Of a DNA stretch of 64,000 bases, positions 10,903-21,527 are shown one piece after another. Position 1 is the first letter of the stretch; the number at the start of each line of letters is the position of its first letter. The DNA comes from RH-AL1 sp964244495 (lineage in GTDB: Bacteria > Pseudomonadota > Alphaproteobacteria > Rhizobiales > Beijerinckiaceae). Made by a program: the position numbers and the translations under genes. The stretch is taken from contig CAXTIU010000002.1 of NCBI GenBank assembly GCA_964244495.1, positions 1 through 64,000 on the forward strand, given 5' to 3'. Below the pieces are notes generated by a model, which was not told where the DNA came from, made no database searches, and saw only the letters and a list, made by a program, of their open reading frames with translations.

Positions 10903-11109
10903 ATGACCTTGAACAAAACGATCGTCCTCTTCGGGCTCGCCGCGCTCGCGCTGGTGATGGTCGCGATCTTCGCCACCGTGCCGCCGGCCGGCCGGCTCGA
11001 GGCCCGCGAGCGCACCGCGCGCACCGCCTGCCACACCGAGGAGGTTCCTCTCGACGAGGGCTACGGCGTGAGCCGCGTCGCCGAGCGCCGGGTGTGCGAC
11101 GATCTTTGA
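10903..11109 (+). CDS. Small single-pass membrane protein, unknown function
   Basis: This 68-residue product has one hydrophobic segment near the N-terminus (about residues 5-25, IVLFGLAALALVMVAIFATV), so it is a membrane-anchored or cleaved small protein. The rest is a hydrophilic tail with two cysteines. I prefer the ATG at 10903; a GTG at 10888 is in frame. The Shine-Dalgarno sequence is weak. It lies head-to-head with parC and converges on recO. No family is recognised. Confidence 0.55.
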   Translation: MTLNKTIVLFGLAALALVMVAIFATVPPAGRLEARERTARTACHTEEVPLDEGYGVSRVAERRVCDDL

Positions 11110-11122
11110 GGGTCCGCGAGCG

Positions 11123-11896
11123 TCAGGACGATGCGAGCGCCCGGCCCGGCTGGGCGTTTCCTTGTGCGAGGACCCGCGCCAAGTAGGCGCTTCTCGCCTC
11201 CGGCATCGGCAACCCGCGCGGCGCGTAGACGTCCCGCGCCAGGAAGAACCCGGTGAGCGCGAAGCCGTCGCGGAGGTCGACCTCGGCGATGTCCTCCGCC
11301 TCGCCGGTCGCGTGCCCGTCGAGCAGCAGGAATGCCGGCAGGGCCAGGAGGCGGTCCTTGTAAGGCTCGCCGGCGGCGCGCGACACCGCGCGCCCGCTCT
11401 TCGGCGACACGTAGATCAGGTCCGCGCGCGCGCCGGTCGCCGCGCAGGCCGCGAGATCGAGGCCGAAGCCGGTATCGGCGAGCAGCCGCGCCTCGAACCG
11501 CACGAGCAGGGCCGGCGCGCGCTCCGGCTGGTCGAGGCGGGCGAGCAGCGCCTCGGCGGCCGCGAACAGGGCGTCGTGCGGCTCGCGCTCGGGCAGCAGG
11601 CGCAGCAGGCCGGCGAGATGGTTGAGCCCGTGCAGGCCGGCCGGCGTCTCCATCAGCATGGCGGCGCGCAGCCGCGTCGCTTCCACGGCGTAGAAGCCGA
11701 GGTGTTCGTCGAGCCGGGCGCTCCACGTCACGTCCACCGCGTTGCCGGGTTGCAGGAGGGGCTGCATGCGCCGACCGGCCCCGCCCCTGACGAGGCCGAG
11801 GTGGCGGCCGTGCCCGCGTGTCATGACCTCGAGGATGACGCTGGTTTCGCCGTGCCGACGCGCGCCGATGATGAAGCCGTTGTCGTTCCATTGCAT
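11123..11896 (-). CDS. recO: DNA repair protein RecO
   Basis: RecO loads RecA onto SSB-coated single-stranded DNA with RecR in the RecFOR pathway. The 257-residue product begins MQWNDNGFIIGARRHGETS, the characteristic N-terminal OB-fold start. It continues with VMTRGHGRHLGLVRGG and the helical C-terminal half (LVRFEARLLADTGFGLDL). The ORF extends upstream to 11953, but the ATG at 11896 fits the family. In many alphaproteobacteria recO neighbours era or parC; here parC lies upstream of it with one small gene between. Confidence 0.95.
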   Translation of the reverse strand: MQWNDNGFIIGARRHGETSVILEVMTRGHGRHLGLVRGGAGRRMQPLLQPGNAVDVTWSARLDEHLGFYAVEATRLRAAMLMETPAGLHGLNHLAGLLRLLPEREPHDALFAAAEALLARLDQPERAPALLVRFEARLLADTGFGLDLAACAATGARADLIYVSPKSGRAVSRAAGEPYKDRLLALPAFLLLDGHATGEAEDIAEVDLRDGFALTGFFLARDVYAPRGLPMPEARSAYLARVLAQGNAQPGRALASS

Positions 11897-11985
11897 GATG
11901 ATGGAGCCTAGCATGGACGCGCCGGCCGGACCGCCGAGCGAGGCCGCGATCAACGCTTGATTCCCGCCGCGGGACGGTTTACGCG

Positions 11986-12113
11986 TTGCGCCTCACCCGT
12001 GAGGATCTCCGGTGGTTTCGAGCCTTATTGTAACGCGCGCGCTGGATGTGGGACGGGGCTGAACCCCGCTTCCCGACGCCGGCGCGTACCCGAGGCCCTC
12101 AGGGGCCTTTTTT
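11986..12113 (+). promoter_or_regulatory. Attenuator-like leader of ilvB (leader peptide plus hairpins)
   Basis: A 15-codon ORF from a TTG at 11986 to a TAA at 12031-12033 reads RLTREDLRWFRALL after the start. It has leucines at several positions and ends with tandem TTA-TTG leucine codons. TTA is very rare in DNA this GC-rich. A hairpin at 12050-12074 (five G-C pairs plus an outer stem) follows, then an intrinsic terminator at 12094-12113, then ilvB at 12172. This is the order of a transcription attenuator sensing charged leucine tRNA. The leader start is weak (TTG, modest GGGA upstream), so the peptide is the uncertain part. Confidence 0.5.
12094..12113 (+). terminator. Intrinsic terminator in the ilvB leader
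   Basis: The stem GGCCC-tcag-GGGCC is followed at once by six T residues. It lies about 60 bases upstream of the ilvB start, where an attenuator terminator would act, not after a gene on this strand. Confidence 0.8.
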
Positions 12114-12171
12114 GTTGCTCATTTCCCACCCCTTCCCTCACCCGAACAGACAGCCGGAGCGAGAACGCATC

Positions 12172-14025
<1,854 letters not shown>

Positions 14026-14095
14026 CATCCTCCCTCAGTCCGGGGCGCGCCGCAGGCGCGAATCCGGAACGACGATGATCTCGAAAGATCCCGCC

Positions 14096-14650
14096 ATGAA
14101 CGCCTCGACCCAGCCGCTCTCCCCCTACACCGCGCCGCCGCAGGCCAAGGCGATCGTGACCCACACGCTGTCCGTGCTCGTCGACAACGAGCCGGGCGTG
14201 CTCGCCCGCGTCGTCGGCATGTTCTCGGGGCGTGGCTACAACATCGCCAGCCTGACGGTGGCGGAGGTGGCGCACACCGACCACCTGTCGCGCATCACCA
14301 TCGTCACGTCGGGAACGCCCGACGCGATCGAGCAGGTGACATTGCAGCTCGACCGCCTCGTGCCGGTGCATTCCGTCACCGACCTGACGCTGCGTGGCGA
14401 GAGCGTCGAGCGCGAGCTGGCGATGATCAAGGTGCGGGGACGCGGCGAGGACCGCCAGGAAGCGCTGCGCCTCGCCGAGGCGTTCCGCGCCCGGGTGATC
14501 GACGCCTCCATCGAGAGCTTCGTGTTCGAGCTGACGGGGGCTGCGAGCAAGATCGACCATTTCGTCGAGCTGATGCGCCCGATCGGGCTCGTGGAAGTGT
14601 CGCGCACCGGCGTCGCTGCCATCGTGCGCGGGCCGGGGAAGACGCCGTAG
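14096..14650 (+). CDS. ilvN: Acetolactate synthase small (regulatory) subunit
   Basis: The regulatory subunit binds valine through an N-terminal ACT domain and stimulates the large subunit. The ACT domain is clear: THTLSVLVDNEPGVLARVVGMFSGRGYNI. The C-terminal ALS_ss domain follows (ELAMIKVRGRGEDRQEA). The ATG at 14096 gives MNASTQPL, the usual MNA start in related species. An in-frame ATG at 14075 adds seven residues and is possible. It follows ilvB and precedes ilvC, probably in one transcript. Confidence 0.96.
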   Translation: MNASTQPLSPYTAPPQAKAIVTHTLSVLVDNEPGVLARVVGMFSGRGYNIASLTVAEVAHTDHLSRITIVTSGTPDAIEQVTLQLDRLVPVHSVTDLTLRGESVERELAMIKVRGRGEDRQEALRLAEAFRARVIDASIESFVFELTGAASKIDHFVELMRPIGLVEVSRTGVAAIVRGPGKTP

Positions 14651-14770
14651 CCCCTCCCTCTCGGCGTCCTCCCGATTATGACACGATGCCGCGACAATTT
14701 TGACGCCAACGCCGCACCCGCCTATCACCCCGCGATCGCTCTTACCCAAGCTACCTGAAGGACCACCGCC

Positions 14771-15790
14771 ATGCGCGTTTACTACGACCGGGACGCCGAC
14801 CTGAATCTCATCAAGGGCCGCAAGGTCGCCGTGGTCGGCTACGGCAGCCAGGGCCACGCGCACCTGCTCAACCTGCGCGACTCCGGCTGCAAGGAGATCG
14901 CGGTGGCGCTGCGCCCGGACTCGACGTCCGCGAAGAAGGCCGAGGCGGAGGGCATCAAGGTGATGTCGGTGGCGGAAGCCGCGCGCTGGGCCGACTTCGT
15001 GATGATGCTGACCCCCGACGAGTTGCAGGGCGAGATCTACGCGACCGACCTCGCCGCCAACATGAAGCAGGGCGCGGCGCTCGCCTTCGCCCACGGCCTC
15101 AACATCCACTTCAACCTGATCGAGCCGCGCCCGGACCTCGACGTGCTGATGATCGCGCCCAAGGGTCCCGGCCACACCGTGCGCTCGGAATACAACCGGG
15201 GCGGCGGCGTGCCTTGCCTCGTCGCCATCGCGCAGGACGCCTCGGGCAACGCCCACGACCTCGGCCTGTCCTACGCCTCGGCGATCGGCGGCGGCCGCGC
15301 CGGCGTCATCGAGACCTCCTTCAAGGAGGAGTGCGAGACCGACCTGTTCGGCGAGCAGACGGTGCTGTGCGGCGGCCTCGTCGAGCTGATCCGCGCCGGC
15401 TTCGAGGTGCTGGTGGAGGCTGGCTACGCCCCCGAGATGGCCTATTTCGAGTGCCTGCACGAGGTGAAGCTGATCGTCGACCTCATCTACGAGGGCGGCA
15501 TCGCCAACATGAACTACTCGATCTCCAACACGGCCGAGTACGGCGAGTACGTCACGGGTCCGCGCATCGTGACGCCGGAGACCAAGGCGGAGATGAAGCG
15601 CGTGCTCCACGACATCCAGTCCGGCAAGTTCACCCGCGACTGGATGCTGGAGAACAAGGTCAGCCAAACCTCGTTCAAGGCGACACGCGCCAAGGCGGCG
15701 GCGCACCAGATCGAGGAGGTCGGCGCCAAGCTGCGCGGCATGATGCCGTGGATCGGCGCCAACAAGCTGGTGGACAAGGCGAGGAACTGA
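14771..15790 (+). CDS. ilvC: Ketol-acid reductoisomerase (NADP+)
   Basis: IlvC converts acetolactate or acetohydroxybutyrate to the dihydroxy acids by Mg-dependent isomerisation and NADPH reduction. The 339-residue length is that of the class I short form. Visible are the Rossmann motif VVGYGSQGHAHLLNL, the NADPH-specificity loop RPDSTSAKK, MIAPKGPGHTVRSEY, and the metal-binding SFKEECETDLFGEQ and CLHEVKLIVDL motifs. The ATG at 14771 has AAGGACC shortly upstream. The gap of 120 bases from ilvN contains no obvious terminator. Confidence 0.98.
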   Translation: MRVYYDRDADLNLIKGRKVAVVGYGSQGHAHLLNLRDSGCKEIAVALRPDSTSAKKAEAEGIKVMSVAEAARWADFVMMLTPDELQGEIYATDLAANMKQGAALAFAHGLNIHFNLIEPRPDLDVLMIAPKGPGHTVRSEYNRGGGVPCLVAIAQDASGNAHDLGLSYASAIGGGRAGVIETSFKEECETDLFGEQTVLCGGLVELIRAGFEVLVEAGYAPEMAYFECLHEVKLIVDLIYEGGIANMNYSISNTAEYGEYVTGPRIVTPETKAEMKRVLHDIQSGKFTRDWMLENKVSQTSFKATRAKAAAHQIEEVGAKLRGMMPWIGANKLVDKARN

Positions 15791-15911
15791 GGCGGTCGTC
15801 GCTCCGGAGGCTCGCCGGGTACGGGCGCCGGCGGCGTGGCACCACGTCGTGGACGCGGTGCGATGGCGTGGGGCCGAGCCCGCTCCAGGGGCTTGCGGCG
15901 ACCGGCGGCCT

Positions 15912-15937
15912 GGTTTAAGGTATATTTACCTTCAACC
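15912..15937. promoter_or_regulatory. 26-bp palindrome, candidate operator
   Basis: The sequence reads GGTT-t-AAGGTA-TATT-TACCTT-c-AACC, an interrupted but otherwise perfect inverted repeat in an AT-rich patch of very GC-rich DNA. It lies 120 bases after ilvC and far from any gene start: maeB begins about 700 bases to the right and the small secreted gene points toward it. It looks like a dimeric regulator's binding site, but I cannot name the regulator. Confidence 0.6.
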
Positions 15938-15960
15938 TCCGTAGAGGGAAACGAGAATCC

Positions 15961-15983
15961 TGACGCATGACGCAGCTGACGCA
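15961..15983 (+). repeat. Three direct copies of TGACGCA
   Basis: TGACGCA occurs at 15961, 15968 and 15977 with spacings of zero and two bases. It is 24 bases from the palindrome at 15912-15937, so the two may form one regulatory region. A nine-codon ORF (ATG at 15966 to TAG at 15993) overlaps the repeats but has no other support. Confidence 0.6.
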
Positions 15984-16069
15984 AGAATGTGCGTAGCCCG
16001 CGCGTGATTTGACTGGTCCCACGCGGCGGCCGAACCGTGCTCTCGCGCGCCGGACCGGATCGCGTTCCT

Positions 16070-16336
16070 TCAACGGCTCGGGCGCGCCGGTCCGCCGCGG
16101 TCCTCCGGCGACCCGTCCAGGATCTTGCCGATCACTTGGTTGACCCAGACGTCGGCGGCGTTGGCGGCCCCGTCGACGCCCGTCCGCGCGGGCAACGCCG
16201 TGGTGGCATCCTGCGGAGCCGGACGCGGCACCGGCTTCCGCTGCGGGGAAGAAGTTTGCGCCGTCGCGGTGCCGACGGAGATGCCGGCGAGCAAGGCGAG
16301 CAGCGGGCACGCTGTCGATGCGGTGAGGGTGCGCAT
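16070..16336 (-). CDS. Small secreted protein, unknown function
   Basis: The 88-residue product starts with a convincing signal peptide (charged MRT, hydrophobic core CPLLALLAGISVG, likely cleavage after TATA-Q). The mature part of about 60 residues is rich in Pro, Ala and Gly with no cysteine, including DVWVNQVIGKILDG. AGGAA lies about ten bases before the ATG. It is divergent from maeB. No family is recognised; the signal peptide and ribosome binding site are the support. Confidence 0.5.
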   Translation of the reverse strand: MRTLTASTACPLLALLAGISVGTATAQTSSPQRKPVPRPAPQDATTALPARTGVDGAANAADVWVNQVIGKILDGSPEDRGGPARPSR

Positions 16337-16632
16337 GATGGGGTTCCTACTTCAAGCGCGCGGAACGGCCGTCGCCGGTCTGCGCGCGCGTGCGGGAAGG
16401 CTATAGGATCGCGACGGGGCGTCCACAATCGAGCCGCCTCGCCTTCTTTCGACCGAGCGCCGCAGGTGGCAACCGGGCGTACACGCCGCGGCGCGACGCT
16501 GGGATGCGGCCACCGCGTGGCTCACCCCCCGAAAGCCTGGGCTCGAACGGAGGTTTTCGACCTCGCCTCGATGGACGCGTGCGGCGTCGTGGCCTAAGTC
16601 ACACGCTCCTTCCGCAGCCGAAGGCTCCGTTC

Positions 16633-18930
16633 ATGGCCGATCCCATCACCAACGAGCTGGCGAACGCCGCGCTCGATTTCCACCGCCTGCCCCGTCCGGG
16701 CAAGCTCGAGATCCACGCGACGAAGCCGCTCGCCACGCAGCGCGACCTCGCGCTAGCCTACTCGCCCGGCGTCGCCGCCGCCTGCCTCGCCATCGCCGCC
16801 GATCCGGCCCAGGCCGACGAGCTGACGATCCGCCAGAACCTCGTCGCGGTGCTGTCGAACGGCACCGCCGTGCTCGGCCTCGGCAACATCGGGCCGCTCG
16901 CCTCCAAGCCGGTGATGGAGGGCAAGGCCGTCCTCTTCAAGAAGTTCGCCGGCATCGACGTCTTCGACATCGAGGTCGACTGCAACGATCCGAAGAAGCT
17001 GATCGAGGTGGTCGCCGCGCTGGAGCCCACGTTCGGCGGCATCAACCTGGAGGACATCAAGGCCCCCGAGTGCTTCGAGGTCGAGCGCACCCTGCGCGAG
17101 CGGATGGCGATCCCGGTCTTCCACGACGACCAGCACGGCACCGCGATCATCGTCGCCGCGGCGGTCATCAACGCCATGGAGTTCGCCGGCAAGGACCTGC
17201 GCGACGCCAAGATCGTCACGTCCGGCGCCGGTGCCGCCGCCCTCGCCTGTCTCGACATGCTGGTCACGCTCGGCGCCCGGCACGAGAACATCACGGCGAC
17301 CGACATCGAGGGCGTCGTCTACAAGGGCCGCCCGACGCTGATGGACCCGCGCAAGGACATCTACGCGCGGGAAACCACCGCGCGCAGGCTGGCGGATGTC
17401 ATCGACGGGGCGGACGTGTTCCTCGGCCTGTCCGCCGCCGGCGTCCTGAAGAAGGAATACCTCGCGAAGATGGCGAATAAGCCGCTCATCATGGCGCTCG
17501 CCAACCCCAATCCGGAGATCGACCCGGCGGAGGCGCTGGAGGCGCGCCCCGACGCGATGATCTGCACGGGCCGCTCCGATTATCCCAACCAGGTCAACAA
17601 CGTCCTCTGCTTCCCCTACATCTTCCGCGGCGCGCTCGACGTGTCGGCCACCGCGATCAACGAGGAGATGAAGACCGCGGCGGTCCACGCCATCGCCAAG
17701 CTCGCCCACGAGCCGCCCTCCGACGTCGTCGCCAAAGCCTACGGCGGGCAGTCGCGGCTCTATGGCAAGGACAACCTCATCCCGTCGCCGTTCGACCCGC
17801 GCCTGATCCTGCGGATCGCGCCGGCGGTCGCCAAGGCGGCGATGGACTCGGGGGTCGCGCGCAAGCCGATCCCCGACTTCGAGGTTTATCGGGACACGCT
17901 GTCGCGCTTCGTCTTCCGCTCCGGCCTGCTCATGAAGCCGCTCGTGGAGGCGGCGCGCAAGCACCCCAAGCGGGTCATCTACGCCGACGGCGAGGACGAG
18001 CGCGTGTTGTCAGCCATCCAGAGCGTGCGCGAGGAGGGTATCGCGCATTGCATCGTGATCGGGCGGCCCGACGTGATCGCCACGCGGTTGGAGCGCTACG
18101 GCCTGACCATCCGCGCGGGCGAGGACTTCGAGATCATCAATCCGGAGGACGATCCCCGTTATCGCGACTACGTGAACGAATACCTGCAGCTCGCCGGGCG
18201 CCTCGGCGTCACGCCCGACGCGGCGCGGCTGCTGGTGCGCACCAACGCCACCGTGATCGCGGCGCTGGCCTTGAAGCGCGGCGACGCCGACGCGATGATC
18301 TGCGGACTGGTCGGCGGCTTCCACAAGCGGCTGCGCTCCATACGCGAGATCATCGGGCTGTCGCCCGACATGGCGGACTTCTCCACGCTGAGCATGCTCG
18401 TAACCAACAAGGGCGCGCTCTTCATCACCGACACGCAGGTGCGGCACGACCCGAGCGCGCAGGACATCGTCGAGATGGCGACGCGCTCGGCGTGGCACGT
18501 CCGACGCTTCGGCATCGAGCCCAAGGTCGCGCTGGTTTCGCATTCCAACTTCGGCACGGACGACTCGCCCTCCGCCTGCAAGATGCGGCAGGCGTTGGCG
18601 ATGCTCCACCAGGTCGCGCCGGACCTCGAGGTCGACGGCGAGATGCAGGCCGACACCGCCCTGGTCGAGTCGATCCGCGACAAGGTTCTGCCCGACTCGA
18701 CCCTGAAGGGCGTGGCCAACATCCTGGTCATGCCCAACATCGATGCCGCCAACATCGCCTACGAGCTGACCAAGGTCATGGCCGACGCCCTGCCGGTCGG
18801 CCCGATCCTCATCGGCGCGGCGCTGCCGGCCCACATCCTCACGCCGGAGACCACGTCGCGCGGCATCATGAACATGACCGCGTTGGCGGTCGTCGAGGCG
18901 CAATCGGCGCAGGCGACGGGGAAGATGTGA
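16633..18930 (+). CDS. maeB: NADP-dependent malic enzyme with C-terminal phosphotransacetylase-like domain
   Basis: The enzyme decarboxylates malate to pyruvate with NADP+. The 765 residues comprise a malic domain (about 1-430) and a phosphotransacetylase-like domain (about 440-765) that usually regulates rather than catalyses. Motifs include YSPGVAAACLAIAADP, the metal-binding FGGINLEDIKAPECFEVE, HDDQHGTA, and the NADP-binding SGAGAAALACLDML. The ATG at 16633 starts MADPITNELANAALDFHRLP as in other alphaproteobacterial MaeB. Together with PpdK (24262-26973) it could supply PEP from malate during growth on C4 acids. Confidence 0.96.
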   Translation: MADPITNELANAALDFHRLPRPGKLEIHATKPLATQRDLALAYSPGVAAACLAIAADPAQADELTIRQNLVAVLSNGTAVLGLGNIGPLASKPVMEGKAVLFKKFAGIDVFDIEVDCNDPKKLIEVVAALEPTFGGINLEDIKAPECFEVERTLRERMAIPVFHDDQHGTAIIVAAAVINAMEFAGKDLRDAKIVTSGAGAAALACLDMLVTLGARHENITATDIEGVVYKGRPTLMDPRKDIYARETTARRLADVIDGADVFLGLSAAGVLKKEYLAKMANKPLIMALANPNPEIDPAEALEARPDAMICTGRSDYPNQVNNVLCFPYIFRGALDVSATAINEEMKTAAVHAIAKLAHEPPSDVVAKAYGGQSRLYGKDNLIPSPFDPRLILRIAPAVAKAAMDSGVARKPIPDFEVYRDTLSRFVFRSGLLMKPLVEAARKHPKRVIYADGEDERVLSAIQSVREEGIAHCIVIGRPDVIATRLERYGLTIRAGEDFEIINPEDDPRYRDYVNEYLQLAGRLGVTPDAARLLVRTNATVIAALALKRGDADAMICGLVGGFHKRLRSIREIIGLSPDMADFSTLSMLVTNKGALFITDTQVRHDPSAQDIVEMATRSAWHVRRFGIEPKVALVSHSNFGTDDSPSACKMRQALAMLHQVAPDLEVDGEMQADTALVESIRDKVLPDSTLKGVANILVMPNIDAANIAYELTKVMADALPVGPILIGAALPAHILTPETTSRGIMNMTALAVVEAQSAQATGKM

Positions 18931-19350
18931 GGGCGGCGGAAGGAGCCAGCCTCGCGCACGCCGCGGTTCCGATGAAGCTTGACCTCGAGCTCGACACGGC
19001 CTTGCTCGATCGGTCGGCGCTCCTCTGGAAGCCGGAAGCGTCGGCGGTCGGTCAGCGCGTCCGCGACATCTGCCCCGAGACGCCCGGCGACGAGCCTGCG
19101 GCGCACGGCGTCGCGTTGCACGACCGTCACCGGATGGGCTGGGCGTCCGGCCGTCCGCCGAGCCGATAGGCGGGCGAGGGTGGCGGGGCAAGGACGGCCA
19201 CGGTTCGCCAGGCTGCGCGTCACCTGCCGCGGGAAGCATGCCGATGACGCGGCGCGTTTCGCCGTGGGGGTCGGCGCCACCCGCCTCGCCACGACGGCCA
19301 AGGTGCGCCAGCGGAGATCGCCGCTGCTCGAGGCGCTCCCGGCCGCCGTC
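18931..19350. other. Region between maeB and a convergent methyltransferase gene
   Basis: These 420 bases contain one high-GC3 ORF (18972-19169, plus strand, 65 codons, starting MKLDLELDTALLDRSALLW). It lacks a good Shine-Dalgarno sequence near its ATG and shows no recognisable domain, so I do not call it a gene. I see no RNA gene, clear terminator or mobile element. Confidence 0.4.
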
Positions 19351-20133
19351 TCACCAGGCGAGCGCCTCCTCGCCTCTGTGGATGCGCGCCGCCGACGCCG
19401 TGAAGCCGTCGGCCTCGTGCAGCACCAGCGGCGCCGCCACGGCCAACGGCGCGCGGCTTCCCTTGACGCCGCGCACCAGCACGCGGCTCGCCGGCGCGCC
19501 GGCGCGCGGATGAACCGAAAGCATCGTGATCGCGCCGAGGCGACGCTCGAAGGCGGCGAGGATCTCCGGCAGCGCCGCGGCGGCATGGATCACGATCAGC
19601 GTGCCCTTGGCTGCCAGGAGATCGAGGCAGGCGCGCAGCCAGTCCGTCAGGGTGGCATCGGCGGCGAGCACGTGCGCGGCGCGGCGACCCTCCGCCGGCG
19701 AGGCCCTCACGCGACCGGGCGCATGGAACGGCGGATTGCTGACCACGAGATCGGCGGGCGCAGCCAGCAGTCGCCGCCGCAGGCTCGCGTCGAACAGGTC
19801 GCAGGCGGCGACACGCGCCCGCCGCTCCAGACCGTTGGCGGCGATGTTGGCCTCGGCGAGGCGCACCGAGGCGGGATCGTTCTCGATCAACCGCACGTGG
19901 GCCGCCACGCAGGCCAGCGCCACGCCGAGCCCGGCGGCGCCGACCCCGGCGCCAACATCGTGGCAGAGGCCGGCGAAGTCGCGCGGCACGGCGGCGGCGA
20001 GAAGCACGGCGTCCGTGCCGGCGCGGTGGCCGCGCACGGGTTGCTCGAGCACGAGCCGCCCGGCGTAAAAAGCGTCCCGGGTCGTACCTGGCATCGCTTG
20101 CCGTGGCGCCTCGCCGGATGGGGCGTCAGCCAT
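19351..20133 (-). CDS. TrmN6-like class I SAM-dependent methyltransferase
   Basis: The 260-residue protein has a SAM-binding motif I (HDVGAGVGAAGLGVAL) and the N6-adenine-type motif NPPF (LVVSNPPFHAP). This matches the tRNA1(Val) adenine-37 N6-methyltransferase group (TrmN6/YfiC). The N-terminal sequence RLVLEQPVRGHRAGTDAVLLAAA fits that group. Its start codon lies inside the end of the upstream DUF2007 gene (eight-base overlap), indicating translational coupling. The exact substrate is inferred, not shown. Confidence 0.85.
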   Translation of the reverse strand: MADAPSGEAPRQAMPGTTRDAFYAGRLVLEQPVRGHRAGTDAVLLAAAVPRDFAGLCHDVGAGVGAAGLGVALACVAAHVRLIENDPASVRLAEANIAANGLERRARVAACDLFDASLRRRLLAAPADLVVSNPPFHAPGRVRASPAEGRRAAHVLAADATLTDWLRACLDLLAAKGTLIVIHAAAALPEILAAFERRLGAITMLSVHPRAGAPASRVLVRGVKGSRAPLAVAAPLVLHEADGFTASAARIHRGEEALAW

Positions 20134-20350
20134 TCCGCAGTTCGCCGAGCAGCCCCGCGTCGTGCAGCGCGAGCCGCGCTCGGTACAGGTCGTCGCGGTC
20201 GATCAGCATGCGGCGCGGCAGGAACCCGGTCGATCCCTCCAGCGCGCTCATGTACTGGTCGGCGACGAGCACGTCGATCTCGTACTCCGCCATCAACGCC
20301 TCGACCCGCGAGATCAGGACGATGTCGTTGGTACGCAGGAGTTCGATCAT
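20126..20350 (-). CDS. DUF2007 domain protein (putative signal transducing protein)
   Basis: This small soluble protein (74 residues) starts MIELLRTNDIVLISRVEALM and contains the DUF2007 pattern of a beta strand, helix and strand (IDVLVADQYMSALEG...LPRRMLIDRDDLYRARLAL). The biochemical role is unknown. I use the ATG at 20350 rather than the ORF start at 20383, because the family begins just before the first strand. In many alphaproteobacteria DUF2007 genes sit, as here, beside a TrmN6-like methyltransferase and divergent from a polyprenyl synthase gene. Confidence 0.85.
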   Translation of the reverse strand: MIELLRTNDIVLISRVEALMAEYEIDVLVADQYMSALEGSTGFLPRRMLIDRDDLYRARLALHDAGLLGELRNG

Positions 20351-20519
20351 GGTTCGTCCCGGTCGGCGAGCGGCATCTTGCACGCGCGATGGTCGCTCGC
20401 AACCCGCACGGCGGCACCCTCACGATGGAGCGGCGAAGGCGGCGAGGTGCGCCGGAATGCGGCGGTTGCGGTCACCGACCGCCGGCTCTAAGTAACGATG
20501 GGCGGCGCGGAGTTCGGCC

Positions 20520-21524
20520 TTGGGTCTCGTCATTCCCCTCGAAGAAAAAGCGGTTCATCCCAGTCTCGCCGCCTTGACGAAACCGGACATGGCGCGGGTC
20601 GATCAAACGATCCTGTCGCGGGCGGCGTCGCATGTCTCGATGATCCCCGACGTGGCGCGCCACCTCATCGCGTCGGGTGGCAAGCGACTCCGGCCGATGC
20701 TGACCCTGGCGACCGCTGCCTTGTGCGACTACCGGGGCGACGGCCACGTCAAGCTCGCAGCCAGCGTCGAGTTCATGCACACCGCCACCCTGCTCCACGA
20801 CGACGTGGTCGACGAGAGCGACCTTCGGCGCGGCAAGCTCGCCGCCCGGATGTTGTGGGGCAATGAGGCCAGCGTGCTCGTCGGCGACTTCCTGCTCGGC
20901 CAAGCCTTCAAGATGATGGTCGAGGTCGGCTCGCTGCCCTGCCTCGACGTGCTGTCCACCGCGGCGGTGGTGATCGCCGAGGGCGAGGTCATGCAGCTTT
21001 CCGCCGCCAAGGACACGCAGACCAGCGAGGACGACTACCTCGCCGTGATCCGCGCCAAGACGGCGGCGCTGTTCGGGGCGGCCTGCGAGGTCGGCGCCAT
21101 CCTCGGCCAGCGGCCGAAGGCCGAGGTCGCCGCCTGCCGCTCCTACGGGCTCAATCTCGGCATCGCCTTTCAGCTGATCGACGACGCGCTCGACTACGGC
21201 GGCACCAGCGCAAAGCTCGGCAAGAACGTCGGCGACGACTTCCGCGAGGGCAAGATCACCCTGCCGGTCGTGCTGGCCTTCAGGCGCGGCTCGGAGGGCG
21301 AACGGGACTTCTGGCGGCGTAGCCTGGAGCGCGGCGAGATGGCCGACGACGACCTCGAAAAAGCCGTCGCTATGCTGCGGCGTCACCGGGCGCTGGAGGA
21401 TACGGTCGAGCGGGCGCGCCACTACGGCGCGATGGCGCGCGATGCGCTGGAGCTATTTCCAGCCTCGCCGTGGCGGCACGCGCTCATCGACGTGGTCGAC
21501 TTCTGCATCAGCCGCTCGCACTGA
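20520..21524 (+). CDS. ispB: Polyprenyl (octaprenyl/decaprenyl) diphosphate synthase
   Basis: This long-chain prenyltransferase adds IPP units to make the ubiquinone side chain. The two Asp-rich motifs are present: LLHDDVVDESDLRRG, and LIDDALDY. GGKRLRPML and KTAALFGAACEVGA are also typical. It is 334 residues long. The start is a TTG at 20520 with GGAG seven bases upstream, giving MGLVIPLEEK, which matches the N-termini of relatives; the next ATG would lose 24 conserved residues. Chain length cannot be read directly, although C50 (decaprenyl) is usual in this order. Confidence 0.93.
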   Translation: MGLVIPLEEKAVHPSLAALTKPDMARVDQTILSRAASHVSMIPDVARHLIASGGKRLRPMLTLATAALCDYRGDGHVKLAASVEFMHTATLLHDDVVDESDLRRGKLAARMLWGNEASVLVGDFLLGQAFKMMVEVGSLPCLDVLSTAAVVIAEGEVMQLSAAKDTQTSEDDYLAVIRAKTAALFGAACEVGAILGQRPKAEVAACRSYGLNLGIAFQLIDDALDYGGTSAKLGKNVGDDFREGKITLPVVLAFRRGSEGERDFWRRSLERGEMADDDLEKAVAMLRRHRALEDTVERARHYGAMARDALELFPASPWRHALIDVVDFCISRSH

Positions 21525-21527
21525 GCG

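Noticed and set aside
15966..15995. Nine-codon ORF overlapping the TGACGCA repeats
   Set aside because: Too short to support, made largely of the repeat itself, and with no proper ribosome binding site.
18972..19169. 65-codon ORF after maeB
   Set aside because: High GC3 but no ribosome binding site near the ATG and no recognisable family; kept only as a note in the intergenic entry.
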